A stretch of DNA of 64,000 nt from assembly GCA_028015205.1 (NCBI GenBank), contig CM051518.1:53554372-53618371 (forward strand), read 5' to 3'. The position numbers and the translations under genes were made by a program. Below the pieces are notes generated by a model, which had not been told where the DNA came from, searched no databases, and saw only the letters and a program-made list of their open reading frames with translations. Each line of letters begins with the position of its first letter. The stretch's first letter is position 1. This DNA is from Mytilisepta virgata. Lineage: Eukaryota > Mollusca > Bivalvia > Mytilida > Mytilidae. Of the stretch, positions 11,276 to 21,803 are shown in pieces.

Positions 11276-12313
11276 TTAATAACGTGTATGTCCTCCACCG
11301 GCACCAATTACTGCGGCACATCTTCGGTACATGGAGTTTATGAGCCGATTAATAAACGCCATCGGAATACGTGCCCATACTCTCTGAAACGCTTGTGAAA
11401 GTTCAGCTGCAGTTGTCGGACTTGGCTGCTCATTATTCAACCGTCTTTGAACTTCGTCCCATAAATGTTCAATAGGGTTTAAATCTGGACTCAAAGCCGG
11501 CCAATCCATAACATTAATGTTATTCTGCTGTAGGAAGTCTCTTGTGGCTCTTGCGGTATGCGCACGTGCATTGTCCTGTTGGAAAGTCTTGTTTTGATGA
11601 CGTGCGAAATGGGGCTGAACATGGGGTGTCAAGACTTGGTCGATGTAACGGGCAGCTGTTACGCCATTTCCTCTGGCTGGGCCAAGGTTCTGAAAGATGA
11701 CTGGACCAAGTTTAACGTTAAGGCCGATTCCACCCCATACCATGATGCTAGGTCCTCCCCACGCGTCTGTTTCCAGAATGCAGCTGTCTTCGTAACGTTC
11801 CCCGCGTCTTCTCCACACTCTGGTTCTGCCATCGGCTGTTGAAATGCAGTAACGGCTTTCGTCAGAGAAGATGATGTTACGCCATTGTCGATTTCGCCAA
11901 TTCTGTCGCTGAGTGGCCCACTGAAGACGAGCTTGACGGTGTCGAGGAGTAAGAATAGGTCCTCTTGCTGGACGGCGACATCTCATGTTTCTAGCAGCTA
12001 ATCGCCGACGAACCGTATCATCACTTATGGGTCGTCCTTGTGTTCCAACAGTGTTTCTGGCAGTTTCGGCAGCTGGGGTGAACCGATTCATCAAATGGTG
12101 ACGAACAATGCCTCTATTCTGTCTAGGGGTAGTGACTTGGGGTCTACCACTCCGTGCACGGTCATTTGTGCTGTTTGTTGCATTGTACCGTGTCCGTAGA
12201 CGTTCAATTGTTCGAACAGCACAGTTGAAGTCGTAGGCAATAACTCTGGCAGATTGCCCAGCATCCAATCGACCAATAGCCTGTTCTCTCTGTTGTGGAG
12301 TCAGACGTGGCAT
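11276..12313 (-). CDS. Tc1/mariner-family DD34E transposase 1
   Basis: A 345-residue open frame taken from MPRLTPQQREQAIGRL; an in-frame Met 20 codons upstream (12373) is also possible, but the second Tc1 protein here starts at the equivalent MPRL. Domains: N-terminal paired-like helix-turn-helix (about 1-110, with a GRPQVTTPR linker), then the DDE catalytic domain. The triad is visible: D in IIFSDESRY, D in FQQDNARAH, E in SPDLNPIEHLWDE, with 34 residues between the second D and the E. A GGI turn and the C-terminal GGGHTRY are present. The protein would cut and paste the element at TA sites, recognising the TIRs at 10147 and 12623. No stops or shifts, so it may be functional. Confidence 0.96.
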   Translation of the reverse strand: MPRLTPQQREQAIGRLDAGQSARVIAYDFNCAVRTIERLRTRYNATNSTNDRARSGRPQVTTPRQNRGIVRHHLMNRFTPAAETARNTVGTQGRPISDDTVRRRLAARNMRCRRPARGPILTPRHRQARLQWATQRQNWRNRQWRNIIFSDESRYCISTADGRTRVWRRRGERYEDSCILETDAWGGPSIMVWGGIGLNVKLGPVIFQNLGPARGNGVTAARYIDQVLTPHVQPHFARHQNKTFQQDNARAHTARATRDFLQQNNINVMDWPALSPDLNPIEHLWDEVQRRLNNEQPSPTTAAELSQAFQRVWARIPMAFINRLINSMYRRCAAVIGAGGGHTRY

Positions 12314-13690
12314 AGCTTCTGTGTCAACACTGATACTAACACTCTTTAATTTTCTCCGGCCTTTTATACCCATAAAGGAGCATGAATTTCACGAACATTT
12401 AAGATTTAAGAAAAATTACCGCCAAGTGTCCCACGAGCGGTTTTAGGTACGGTCGCTCTACGATATCAACTGAAAATTATTCAACCGAAAATTTAATTCA
12501 CAGGTAATTTAATCTTACCTGGTGATGTAATCGTAATACTGATTATATAAAAATCATTAATTAATATTTATTTTGAATTTTGCTAACATTTTGAAAAAGT
12601 GACGTTTCTTTTGCGGTTCAGTATATATACAAAGATAAAATCATTGTCATTGAAAGCAAATGAAATTGCCAAAATAACAGCCAAAAATGATAACACGAGA
12701 GAGAAAATTCCTTAATGGCAATAAAAGTTTTACAATTTCATAACCTTAAATGTTTTTAGTACTCAATTCTGTAAAAAAGTACATCAAGCATCTGAGAAAA
12801 TAATAACCTCAGTCAATCGAGTCCACCGGCACGAGAGACTCTCCCACATTACATTGTTAACAAATACTAGTCTTGATGCACTAGTTGAGCATTATATAAA
12901 CAAAGCATACCTTGTCCATGGCCAAATATACAAGGAATGTCTGAAGTACAAGTCAAATGTTGCAGATCGGGTACTGCAGTGGGATATTTTGTGGTTTTGG
13001 CTATTTTTCTTTCATGTATGTCCATCAAGAGCTTGACTTGCGGTGTGCAGATTATGTTAGCATACACCCCTCATGTGTCCATTGTCGAAGGCTGTAGGGT
13101 GGTTCTTTTTGTGTTCTCTGGTTAAGGTTTTTCCATCTCGTCGACATTTATAAACAGAAAGTACAAATCATAAAATACCAAGTACATTTGTACGCACCAT
13201 ATGCGAAACATTCTTGGTAGTAATCGTGACAAACACAGGAAATTCAAATATAATAATATACGAATAAGTATTGGTAAAAAATTACAGGGTACAAATTACA
13301 GTGTATATTTTTAGTTATACAAACCAAACTCGTCCTAAATAAGGATTAGCTAACTGACCAATCCAATTGACTAAAATCTGAGAAAAAAGTAAAAAATGTT
13401 TTCAACTTATTTCCTCCAACAATAAAATATATTGTATCCTGTTTTACTTCACATCATAGGCTTTTATATACACTTTTGACTTGATTATTTCCAATATGCA
13501 AACTTTCAATATGTAATTAATTTTGCAGCTTATTTTATGAACTGCAAGCTATAAAGTTAGGAATATCGGATTTGATAAAAAGCTAAGCAACCAGAAAATT
13601 TTATTTGAAGTATATATATGACATACCACAGAAAATCAAATCAGATTAATATGAACTACCGATACATCGTGAAAAAAACTGCAACCTTAC

Positions 13691-13888
13691 CACAGGGAAT
13701 AGAAAATTGCCTAGGCAGATAAACATGTGCTCTAAGTTGCTTGTGTTTTTCATCATAAAAGGTAAATACTTTTTTATCTATTTTGTCAAAGAACAGGACA
13801 CGTGTTGTTTCAGAAGATTTGGTTTTAAACATGGACTTCGTACCTTTAGGTAATTGCTTGATCCAATCTTTAAACATTACTTGAGTTT
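13691..13888 (-). CDS. Candidate isolated exon on the minus strand, unknown protein
   Basis: The 'cttgtag' acceptor and 'gtaagg' donor bound a 198-bp exon, phase 1 at both ends. It encodes 66 residues including FKDWIKQLPKGTKSMF and KVFTFYDEKHKQLRAHVY. I do not recognise the family. The opposite strand from genes A and B suggests a separate gene or a relic. No partner exons were found with confidence. Confidence 0.35.
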
Positions 13889-14781
13889 CTACAAGACATT
13901 GAGATGAGTCCAAAAGATTTTACGATTTAGAACAGTTCTTTGTAAAATTACCAACCACCATGTAAACGGTACTTTTTGAAAATGATCTTCCATACTTGTT
14001 TGGAAATGTAATATACAAAGTTAAGCGAAGGCAAAACAAACTAAAAAAACTAAAGGAGTGGGTAAGGTTCAGATCTATTTTAGTCCCAAATAACAGATGG
14101 TAGCTTTGTGTTTTTCACACCTTTGGTTGTGTCTGTTGTATATATTTGCTGTCTTTAGATTTTTGTCTTGTAGAATTTGCTAACCCTCTTGTTGGTTCGG
14201 TTTTCTTTGTCCATTTTTTAACATATTTTTTGATATGTTCAACAATCTCCAATCCAGACGTATTTTGCTTGGCTGTAACCATTGAAGTAAATTGGGAGTA
14301 GTCCATAGAAATTCGATCAATTTGATTTGAACTATTTTAAAACTATAGCGTGATACCTGACAGACTAATGAATCATATGTTCCTTTCACGATCCCCAAGT
14401 TGAAAAAACACTGACCTACTTCATGACGACTGCCTTATATTCGCATGTCAACGTCATTTACGTGTTCAAAAAACAGCAGATACGCTTGAGAAATATTTTC
14501 TGGTCGTCAAAGTTACGCTCAGTCAGAAACAACTACAAAGTACAGAAACCAAAGAGTCAAGAAATTTTTACGGTCTTTTTTTTACATAAATGCACATTTT
14601 TCGTCGCGCGGAATGTTTCATTATAGATGATAAAATTAATTCGTATAAAAATTTTCATCACATTTTTATTTCATTTTCCTTTTTTTTGTGGGAGTTCAAA
14701 TGGCAAGTGCCTCATTTATAACCTGCTAAATAGTTACTCTTAGAGGTATGAACATGGTATATTTTTAATTTTGACAGATAT

Positions 14782-15012
14782 TTATTTAATGTTAGCCAGT
14801 GACCATTCAACAGACATACAACATATTTGGTATACTGCATTGCTGACAAGGAACAACTCTAAAGATATGGATAATGGATCAGGTAATTCCTTGCCCGAAT
14901 ATCGTGAAGTTTCAACATGACTTTGTGAGTGGGAGAATGTGTATGGGGAAGTTGACATCAATATCAACCACAGAAATAGGAAAAGAACTTGACAATTAGT
15001 TTTTTTAAACAT
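14782..15012 (-). CDS. Small frame with signal-peptide-like N-terminus (weak)
   Basis: From the Met at 15012 the frame gives 76 residues starting MFKKTNCQVLFLFLWLILM, a basic start plus a hydrophobic core, like a secretory signal. The rest has no recognisable motif. It could be the first exon of a minus-strand gene with 13691-13888, but no in-frame splice connection was found, and it may be chance. Confidence 0.2.
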   Translation of the reverse strand: MFKKTNCQVLFLFLWLILMSTSPYTFSHSQSHVETSRYSGKELPDPLSISLELFLVSNAVYQICCMSVEWSLANIK

Positions 15013-15390
15013 ATTTAATATACACAAAGACAAAGCAAAAGAAACAGAAAAATCGTAACTAGATGAAAAGCTGAAATTCCAATTCAAGTTACGGGATCCA
15101 TATTTTCTCTAACCGATAAAAGATGAAAAAATCCGTCCACATTAGTTTTACTCAACAAGTCAAATAGAAAGAAATAAATGAAAATGATATATATCACTGA
15201 TATGGCTTAATTTGCCCTTTTAACTCCCAAATAAAAACAATAAATGGTATATAGATTTTTTGGTGTGTACAACTTTTACATTTTCATGAGTAATTATCAT
15301 TCGCAATAATATCGTTGTAAGAGCTTGTTGATAACATACTGAATGGACGGTGCAATTACCTATTCGTTTTATGTCATGTCTGTACGATTA

Positions 15391-15650
15391 TACAATTACT
15401 GAATTTGTAATCGGTCGCTATCAGGATTTAGCAACCCTAGAACATGTAATATTCACCGAGCCTTTAGGGGACGACCATTTGATATTCTGTGGGGGGGGGG
15501 GGGGGCAGGAGGATTTGTTTTGAATGGGTTATTTATTTTTGTGGAAAATAAAGACAGATTATTTATTTTCTGCACCGTTGAAGCATGATTTTTCATTTTC
15601 AGTAAAACAAGGGACTGCTTATTTATTTTCACAATATACATTTATTGACT
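15391..15650 (+). repeat. Left arm of a distant inverted repeat (G-run repeat family)
   Basis: 'acaattactg.atttgtaat' and 'cgctatcaggatt', then 'ggggacgaccatttgatatt', a run of 15 G, 'gcaggaggattt' and several 'ttatttattttc' blocks. The reverse complement of the same series lies at 22,430-22,705, and a shorter relative at about 31,435-31,680. Confidence 0.75.
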
Positions 15651-15776
15651 TTGATATAGGTTAATACCTGGTTTTATCAACCCTGAAAAAATTATATCCA
15701 CCGAGCCAACGGCGAGTGTGGATATTATTTTTGAGGGTTGATAAAACCTGGTATTAACCTATACCAAAGTCGATGA
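15644..15776. repeat. Fold-back of about 130 bp
   Basis: 'gactttgatataggttaata' and 'ggttttatcaaccct' (15644-15685) are mirrored by 'agggttgataaaacc' and 'ttaacctataccaaagtc' (15733-15776). Confidence 0.75.
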
Positions 15777-16599
15777 ATGTTTTATTATATGACTATTTCT
15801 TATGTTTTATTATATGACTGTTTTTACTTTTACCCTGCAAGTTTCTAATAAAAAAAGGAATAACAGTAACAATTTATTTCAACAATAACAAGTTAACAGT
15901 GAAAGAACGATTTTGATTGGCTGATATTTTAAATTCAACCAATCAAATTAATGCTTGTTTCCTAATGTTGAATTCTATTTTTAACGACTGGAAAGTGATA
16001 AATTTTTTCTATTTTTAACTACTCAAAAGTCAAAACCTTTATATCACTCTATTTTTAACTACTTTGAAGTTAACATATCCATTGCATTATACTTTTCATG
16101 GTATCCTGGGCCAATCAAAATCAAGATAAATATTTGTCATATAATAATTATATTTATAATATTTGAAAATACACAATTTTTAAATTCATGTTTTTATTCT
16201 TAAATAAATAACATAGTCAAGGTTGTATCTGTTCGGAATTTTTGCTGTTCCACCTTAGTGTCTCAGTCCCTGTCCAGCACTGTGGTATTCTTTAAGACCA
16301 TCATAAAGATACCATTTGTTGTTGTGTTTGATGCTAGCACAAAAATGGCCACCATTGCCATAAATCTGTGCACCAAGTTCATATAATATGTACCATTTAA
16401 TCGAAATTAATCATCATCCTATGGAAGTGAATCTTCTGAATTCAAAACTGCATATATTGCATACGTACAAAAAACAATATAGGTTAAAATTGGAAAAGGT
16501 AGTAAAGTGAGGTAAATGTTCATTAGACAATATACCTCAAGTGAAATGAAACCCATTTTCAGATATTTCAAAAACATTAATATATCCTTGTTGTTAATA

Positions 16600-17066
16600 A
16601 AAAATCCAGTAATATAGCAATTATGTCTGAGCTTGGCAGAATCCTTGTATATTTTACTATTATTTTGTCAATGTTGAAATATTTTCATAGACTAGAAAAT
16701 TTAAAGGAAGGTCTATTGCATGATGCTTATGTGTGTAACAGGCAATTGCATTCTTGTAAAGTTAATACATGTACTTGGTATTTTCTAGTATTATGTTCAT
16801 TTGAAAGAGATAGATTTACCAATATCAAATTTAAAGGAACTTAAATTAGGTCGTTTATGCAAAATTGTTAAAAATAAACTATCAAAAATTTTCCTCAATT
16901 TTTGGGATGGCTTTAGAGAAAGTAGTTTAAATTCCGACAAAGGGAAATTATTAACATACTTCACTGTCAAAAGATATTTTGAAAGAGAGAAATATCTTGA
17001 TTTAAATGATTTTAAAATTAGACAATCAATTTGTAAAATTAGAGTTAGTGCTCATTGTTTAAAATA
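16600..17066 (+). pseudogene. LINE reverse-transcriptase fragment, 5' piece
   Basis: Translations give SELGRILVYFTIILSMLKY and, in another frame, LKLGRLCKIVKNKLSKIF and QSICKIRVSAHCLK. They resemble the region after the RT domain of non-LTR retrotransposons. At least one frame change is visible around 16,770-16,810. The fragment breaks exactly where the MITE begins and resumes at 21,804. Confidence 0.65.
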
Positions 17067-17104
17067 GTCCAGTCAATCTAGCATAAACTTTACCCTAACC
17101 TTAA

Positions 17105-18797
17105 GGGGGTAGGCCTGGGGTAAGCCAAAATTTTCCGCTCCTTTAATTTTTTTCACATTTTCGGCACGCATTATATATGTCTCAATACACCACCTGTGAA
17201 AATTTTGTTGAAATTCAACCACGCGTTTCCTTCAAGGATTCATTGGAAATGGGCATTTAAGGGGTACCCTTCATTCCAGGAGATGACACAAGTTAATGAA
17301 TATTACTACCTCTCATAGCACATATGTTTGATAAAAAATAGTTATAATTGTTGAACTTCATTACGTTACAATACGACGTTACAATAAGAGTTATCGTTCC
17401 TAACGTTATCGAGTATATAAACCTATTCTATATGTTCAAAGAACGCGAAGAAGATTGAATAGAAGACAATGATGACTTAAATTATAAACGGAAATAAATT
17501 TTTTAAAATATAATTATTATGACTGAAAACCAAGCATTCTCTCTTAAGTCCTGTGATACTTTTAAACTTATTTATTTATAGTGGATTGGGAAACAAGTTA
17601 TACCAACTTATACCAATCCCTCTCCACTTGGCGGATGCGCTAACCACTAAACCACGGCGCCAACGGCGATAGTTTTGTAATTTTATTTTTATTTGTCAAA
17701 ACTGGGTTTTGTTTATAAAATACATGATCTAAAAAACATTACAGAAAACATATAGACTGTCATGAAAGACTTGGTATTCTCCCAAATCTAACAAATTACA
17801 AAATGTGAGTGTTAAATTGTCAGTGACTAAAAGTTTTTATAGATAGGAAAGGTATAGCTGTGAGAGGAAAAGAGAGAAAAAGAGAAAAGTGAGAGCAAAA
17901 AAAAAGAAAAAAAAAACCTGGAAATCATGTTATATCGAAAAATCATGAACCAAAGACAATTTCTTCGACAAATTAATTCTCCCAGGGTAGTCAATACATC
18001 CGAAAGCCGCGGAAGTGATCAAGAGGTATAGTTCTAAACAAGACGTGCGAATCGTATATGAAGAACGGGGGTGTATTTATTTCATGTACAAAGTACAGGG
18101 CGTGCATTATTTTCCGTTCAGAAAAATATTAAACAAAACTATTTATGATTTTATATGATTTGCAAGGATACGTATTGCCGGTGTGGTGTAAAATTTAAAT
18201 ATACCTGAAAATTATATATCTTCAATTTAATTTGATTTAATTTAGTCCAGTTTTCCTCATTCATTTTGATAATCCAACACATTTCAATGTTCAATATATC
18301 CACTTGAACATTTTGACCAAATGTCCAAAAGAAATAAAAATCGATTTCATTAAATTTTGATTATTTACAGAAATAAATAAAAAGCTAGACCATTCCATTA
18401 GGGGAGGGGGTAAATAATGCATGCTGTTTAATTAAAGACAACCAGAACGCAATTATTATGGTAATACTCAGGTATATCTGATTTTTATTTGGAATAAAAC
18501 CTGTCTTGGAACTTTGTCTGTTTATAACTTGTAAGTAAATAGACTAGCGTAATCCTTGGACAGAGGGATTATTATGCTTTGCATGTAACACCGAACGTAC
18601 AGTTGTTCAAATACTACGTTCGTCGTAATATGCATTTCATAATTGCCACTGGATGTTAAAAAATAATCCATCAATATATCAAATCCTACGTTATTATCGA
18701 TTGCACATATTTCGAAAAAGTTTTAGATTCGTTACGGAGATGCCCCTTACCGAACCTCTTCACTTCGTCTAATGCGAGGAAATTTGGTACTACCCCC
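17105..18797. mobile_element. TTAA-flanked element, 1.69 kb, piggyBac-like target site
   Basis: TTAA lies directly on both sides (17101-17104 and 18798-18801), while MITE copy A has a single TTAA at the same place ('ccttaaagtaattgc'). The ends 'gggggtag' and 'ctaccccc' are inverted. TTAA duplication is the hallmark of piggyBac-type insertion. No transposase frame is visible, so it is non-autonomous. A tRNA A-box-like stretch lies inside near 17,630-17,665. Confidence 0.75.
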
Positions 18798-19454
18798 TTA
18801 AAGTAATTGCAAAAGAAGATTTTAAAGTTTTAATCTTTAGCATTATACCCCAAATATACACAGAAAAAAGTCCAACAAAATCTAACTTGAGGAAGACTAA
18901 AAAATCACGATTTTAAAATTCCTATGGAAATTTGCATTGAAAATGGGAGATAACTCTACAAAAAAGGCAGAAATATCAATAAAAATTTATACAAAATTAT
19001 AACTTTACCGCTTCTATTAAGCAGAATGTATTGATTCTTGATATTTTAGCCGTCTTTAGAGTATAACAAACAACTCTAAAAGCGTTTTCATATCTTTTAT
19101 CAAGCTTCAACCTAGATTTCGTAATTCATTAGTTGATCATTTATTAAATTTTTCAACATGTCAAGGTAAAGAATCTCAAATTTAATAAAAATGATTAAGC
19201 ATATATTCTTCTTTTTGTGGTTTAAAGTTTCTTTAAACAAGGTAGATGCTGAACAAATATAATTTACAGATATAAACAATACCAAATTTTCACATTATTT
19301 TTTCAAAATGGTCACAAAGCCACAAATTTGCAATTTCTTTAATGAAAAATGTGCAAAAAAATAAAAATACCCATAACACATTTCATGAGCAGAAGATTAT
19401 ATAATATAGTCAAATACGAACTTATAAACTTATAAACCCCATCAAAGTATCATA

Positions 19455-20977
19455 TACTCTCTCAAAAAAGAAACGCAACATACAGAAAATAGGAAATTTA
19501 CTTCATATATTATTTTCATAATTTATGATATAAATAATTTACACAGGAATGCAAAAATTGGCACACTTCTTGTTCATGAGTTCTTTTACCTTGGAATATC
19601 ACAGTTTGTCACATATTGTCAATAAATCACTCATAAATTGTCAATATCTGGTATGTCCACCATTTGCTTGTAACACAGCCCCGACTCTTCTTGGCATAGA
19701 TTGAATTAAACGCTGAGTTCGAACACGCGGTATCCTTTGCCACTCAAACTGAAGTGCCTGCTGTAATTGTTGCAGATTTTGCGGTGGTGGTTGTCGTTGG
19801 CGCACGCGCCGATCCACTTCATCCCACAAATGTTCAATTGGATTAAGATCGGGTGATCGTGACGGCCAACAGATCACATTGACATTCTGTTGTTCTAAAA
19901 AGTCTACTGTTACACGTGCTGTATGTGGTCGGGCATTGTCGTGCTGAAAAATTTCTCTCCGAATGTCAATTACGGGCAATAAATGAGGTCGTAAAATTTC
20001 GTCTCTATACCTAACAGCGTTCAGATTGCCTTGGATATGTATCAGCTGTGTGTTTCTGGCATAAGAAATAGCGGCCCACATCATAACACTGCCTCCGCCA
20101 AAATTGTCTCTCTCCACAACACAGTTTTGCGCAAAACGTTCGTTTCGGCGCCTATACACACGTATGCGACCATCTCGCTTTTCCAGTTGAAAACGTGACT
20201 CATCGCTGAACCATACTCTTCTCCAGTTCTGTAAATTCCATGCACGAACTGTAGTACACCATCTAACCCTCGCTCGGCGGTGTTGGCGTCTCAGTGTTGC
20301 TCCAAAGTAAGGTCTTCTTGCCCTCAATCCATGAGAACGTAACCGATTGCGTACTGTCTGTGCTGATATACGGCGCAACCCAGGGACGTTTACAGCTGTT
20401 TCTGTTGCAGCAATAGTCCTATTCCGCAGATGGAAAAGTCTGATGTAACGATCTTGCGCCCTGGTTGTAACACGCGGAAGCCCTGAACGTGGCCGATCTG
20501 TCGTAGTACCAAGCTGCAGGTAGCGTCCCCAAAGGCGTGAAATTGTGCTACGATGAACATTGTACGTTACAGCAACAGCATTCTGTGATTCTCCGGCCTC
20601 TAGTCGTCCGATAGCGATATTCCGGGTAGCAGCGTCTAACCTTGGCATAGCGTCACCTCATCAGAATTTTATTTTACGAATGCATTCATGAAAAGAAATA
20701 CCGAGTTTCTATACCGACTGACTGAGCTAAAAAATAACCCATGATTTGCACGTGAAAGTCGACCCAGTTTTTGGCAATGCGTAAATCGTAGGGTGTCCCA
20801 GATTGCGACCAAAGTCGTTTACGGGTGGATGAATTTAAATGATCGTACCTGGAAACTTTTTATGAAGGTGTAATTATGATCATGTGTACATATATTTTGA
20901 TATTTATTGGTTATTTGTCCGGAAAAATAATATTTCAAAAAGATAATCTGATGTTGCGTTTCTTTTTTGAGAGAGTA
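19455..20977 (-). mobile_element. Tc1-like transposon 2, full length
   Basis: TIRs 'tactctctcaaaaaagaaac' (followed by 'gcaacat') at the left, and the exact complement ending 20977, with TA on each side (19453-19454, 20978-20979). The empty site is visible in MITE copy C ('atcatactttac' in the matching orientation). Length 1523 bp with one intact transposase. Perfect-looking TIRs imply a young insertion. Confidence 0.95.
19641..20648 (-). CDS. Tc1/mariner-family DD34E transposase 2
   Basis: An open frame of 335 residues starting MPRLDAATRNIAIGRLEAGE. N-terminal helix-turn-helix region with VHRSTISRLWGRY and a GLPRVTTRAQDR linker; catalytic domain with D in VWFSDESRF, D in FQHDNARPH and E in SPDLNPIEHLWDE, second D to E spacing 34. 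The C-terminus GGHTRY is shared with transposase 1, but the two proteins differ throughout, so they are separate families. No stops or frameshifts. The start is supported by the matching MPRL start in transposase 1 and a location about 330 bp inside the right TIR. Confidence 0.96.
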   Translation of the reverse strand: MPRLDAATRNIAIGRLEAGESQNAVAVTYNVHRSTISRLWGRYLQLGTTTDRPRSGLPRVTTRAQDRYIRLFHLRNRTIAATETAVNVPGLRRISAQTVRNRLRSHGLRARRPYFGATLRRQHRRARVRWCTTVRAWNLQNWRRVWFSDESRFQLEKRDGRIRVYRRRNERFAQNCVVERDNFGGGSVMMWAAISYARNTQLIHIQGNLNAVRYRDEILRPHLLPVIDIRREIFQHDNARPHTARVTVDFLEQQNVNVICWPSRSPDLNPIEHLWDEVDRRVRQRQPPPQNLQQLQQALQFEWQRIPRVRTQRLIQSMPRRVGAVLQANGGHTRY

Positions 20978-21002
20978 TACTTTACATGAATTTTAAGAAA
21001 AT

Positions 21003-21577
21003 GAGGAATGTCCTGATGGAAATGATACCCTGAAAGCAGAAACAAAATGTGTCAAAGACACAAATGGCCGGGTTGCTGGGTGTTTACTGTAGTGGTGACA
21101 AAGGTGATTACAAGATCATATTGCACATTGGCAGTCATGAATATTTATATAGACAAAATCAGACACATTGTATGTTTGTGTACGAGCACAGAGGCAGCCA
21201 TCAATTTAATTAGGAATAGGTGAAGTAAGCAATATTCAATATATATAGAAACATTCTATGAAGTTTCAAGGGTGTGGGTGAAAAACTGTAGGAGGAGTTG
21301 ATTTCTCAAAATAGGTACCCTCTATTGAAGATGTCAATAAAAAACGACTAAGTTCCAAAGTTTGGAAAAATGGGAAATTATTCCTGAAATAATTCCATAA
21401 AGTGAGGTGCACATCTTCAATATATATAGAAACATTCTATGAAGTTTCAAGGATGAGGGTGAAAAACTGTAGGAGGAGTTGATTTCACAAAATAGGTACC
21501 CATTTTCCCCGCCCGCCCGCCGCCCGCCCGACATTCACCATACTATAACCCGGATTTGCACTCTGTGCAACCCGGCC
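21003..21577. mobile_element. Fold-back insertion with GGCCGGGTTGC ends
   Basis: Absent from MITE copies A and C. 'ggccgggttgc' (21066-21076) is mirrored by 'gcaacccggcc' (21567-21577), and 'aaaat' on both sides may be a target duplication. It contains an 80-bp direct repeat (starting 21237 and 21418) and a C/G-rich 'cccgcccgcccgcc' tract. No coding. Confidence 0.6.
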
Positions 21578-21803
21578 AAAAATCAACCAAAAACTGACAT
21601 AAAAAGACTAATTTTTGCGGAGTTATTTCCCCTTTCCAATGTTAATTTCCATAGGAAATTAAAAATGCTGATTTTGAGTTTTCCTCAAGTTAGATTTTAT
21701 GGGACTTTTTTCTGTGTATATTTGGGGCTTAATGCTATAGATTAAAACTAAAACATTTTCTGTTGCAATTAGTTTGAGGTTAAAACTTAGTTTGACTGGA
21801 CTA

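Larger units (their letters stand above)
10147..12623 (-). mobile_element. Tc1-like transposon 1, full length, with a MITE inserted
   Basis: Terminal inverted repeats 'tactgaaccgcaaaagaaac' (left) and its complement (right, ending 12623) are flanked by TA on both sides (10145-10146 and 12624-12625), the Tc1/mariner target duplication. Removing the nested MITE (10267-11203 plus one TA) leaves about 1.54 kb, the usual Tc1 length. The transposase on the minus strand is intact. Nearly perfect TIRs and an open frame point to recent activity. Confidence 0.93.
12624..16600. other. Mostly non-coding spacer with dispersed repeats
   Basis: 12,870-13,130 and 14,115-14,215 carry mussel-type dispersed repeats; the latter shares 'gtcttgtagaattt' with about 925 near the left end. 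15,391-15,650 is one arm of a distant inverted repeat with a G15 run, and 15,644-15,776 a fold-back. A candidate minus-strand exon (13691-13888) and a small signal-peptide frame (14782-15012) are listed separately. 15,780-16,600 shows no recognisable feature. Confidence 0.45.
17067..21801. mobile_element. Long-TIR MITE, copy B, with three nested insertions
   Basis: Ends 'gtccagtcaatctagc' and 'agtttgactggac', flanked by TA (17065-17066 and 21802-21803). Its sequence aligns with copies A and C but is interrupted by a TTAA-flanked element (17105-18797), Tc1-like transposon 2 (19455-20977) and a fold-back insertion (21003-21577). Without these it is about 0.94 kb, like copy A. It sits inside LINE coding sequence. 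Confidence 0.85.

Noticed and set aside
11558..11842. 94-codon frame on the plus strand
   Set aside because: Antisense shadow of transposase 1.
17581..17665. tRNA gene on the minus strand
   Set aside because: Only the D-arm region fits; no T-arm/B-box and no cloverleaf.
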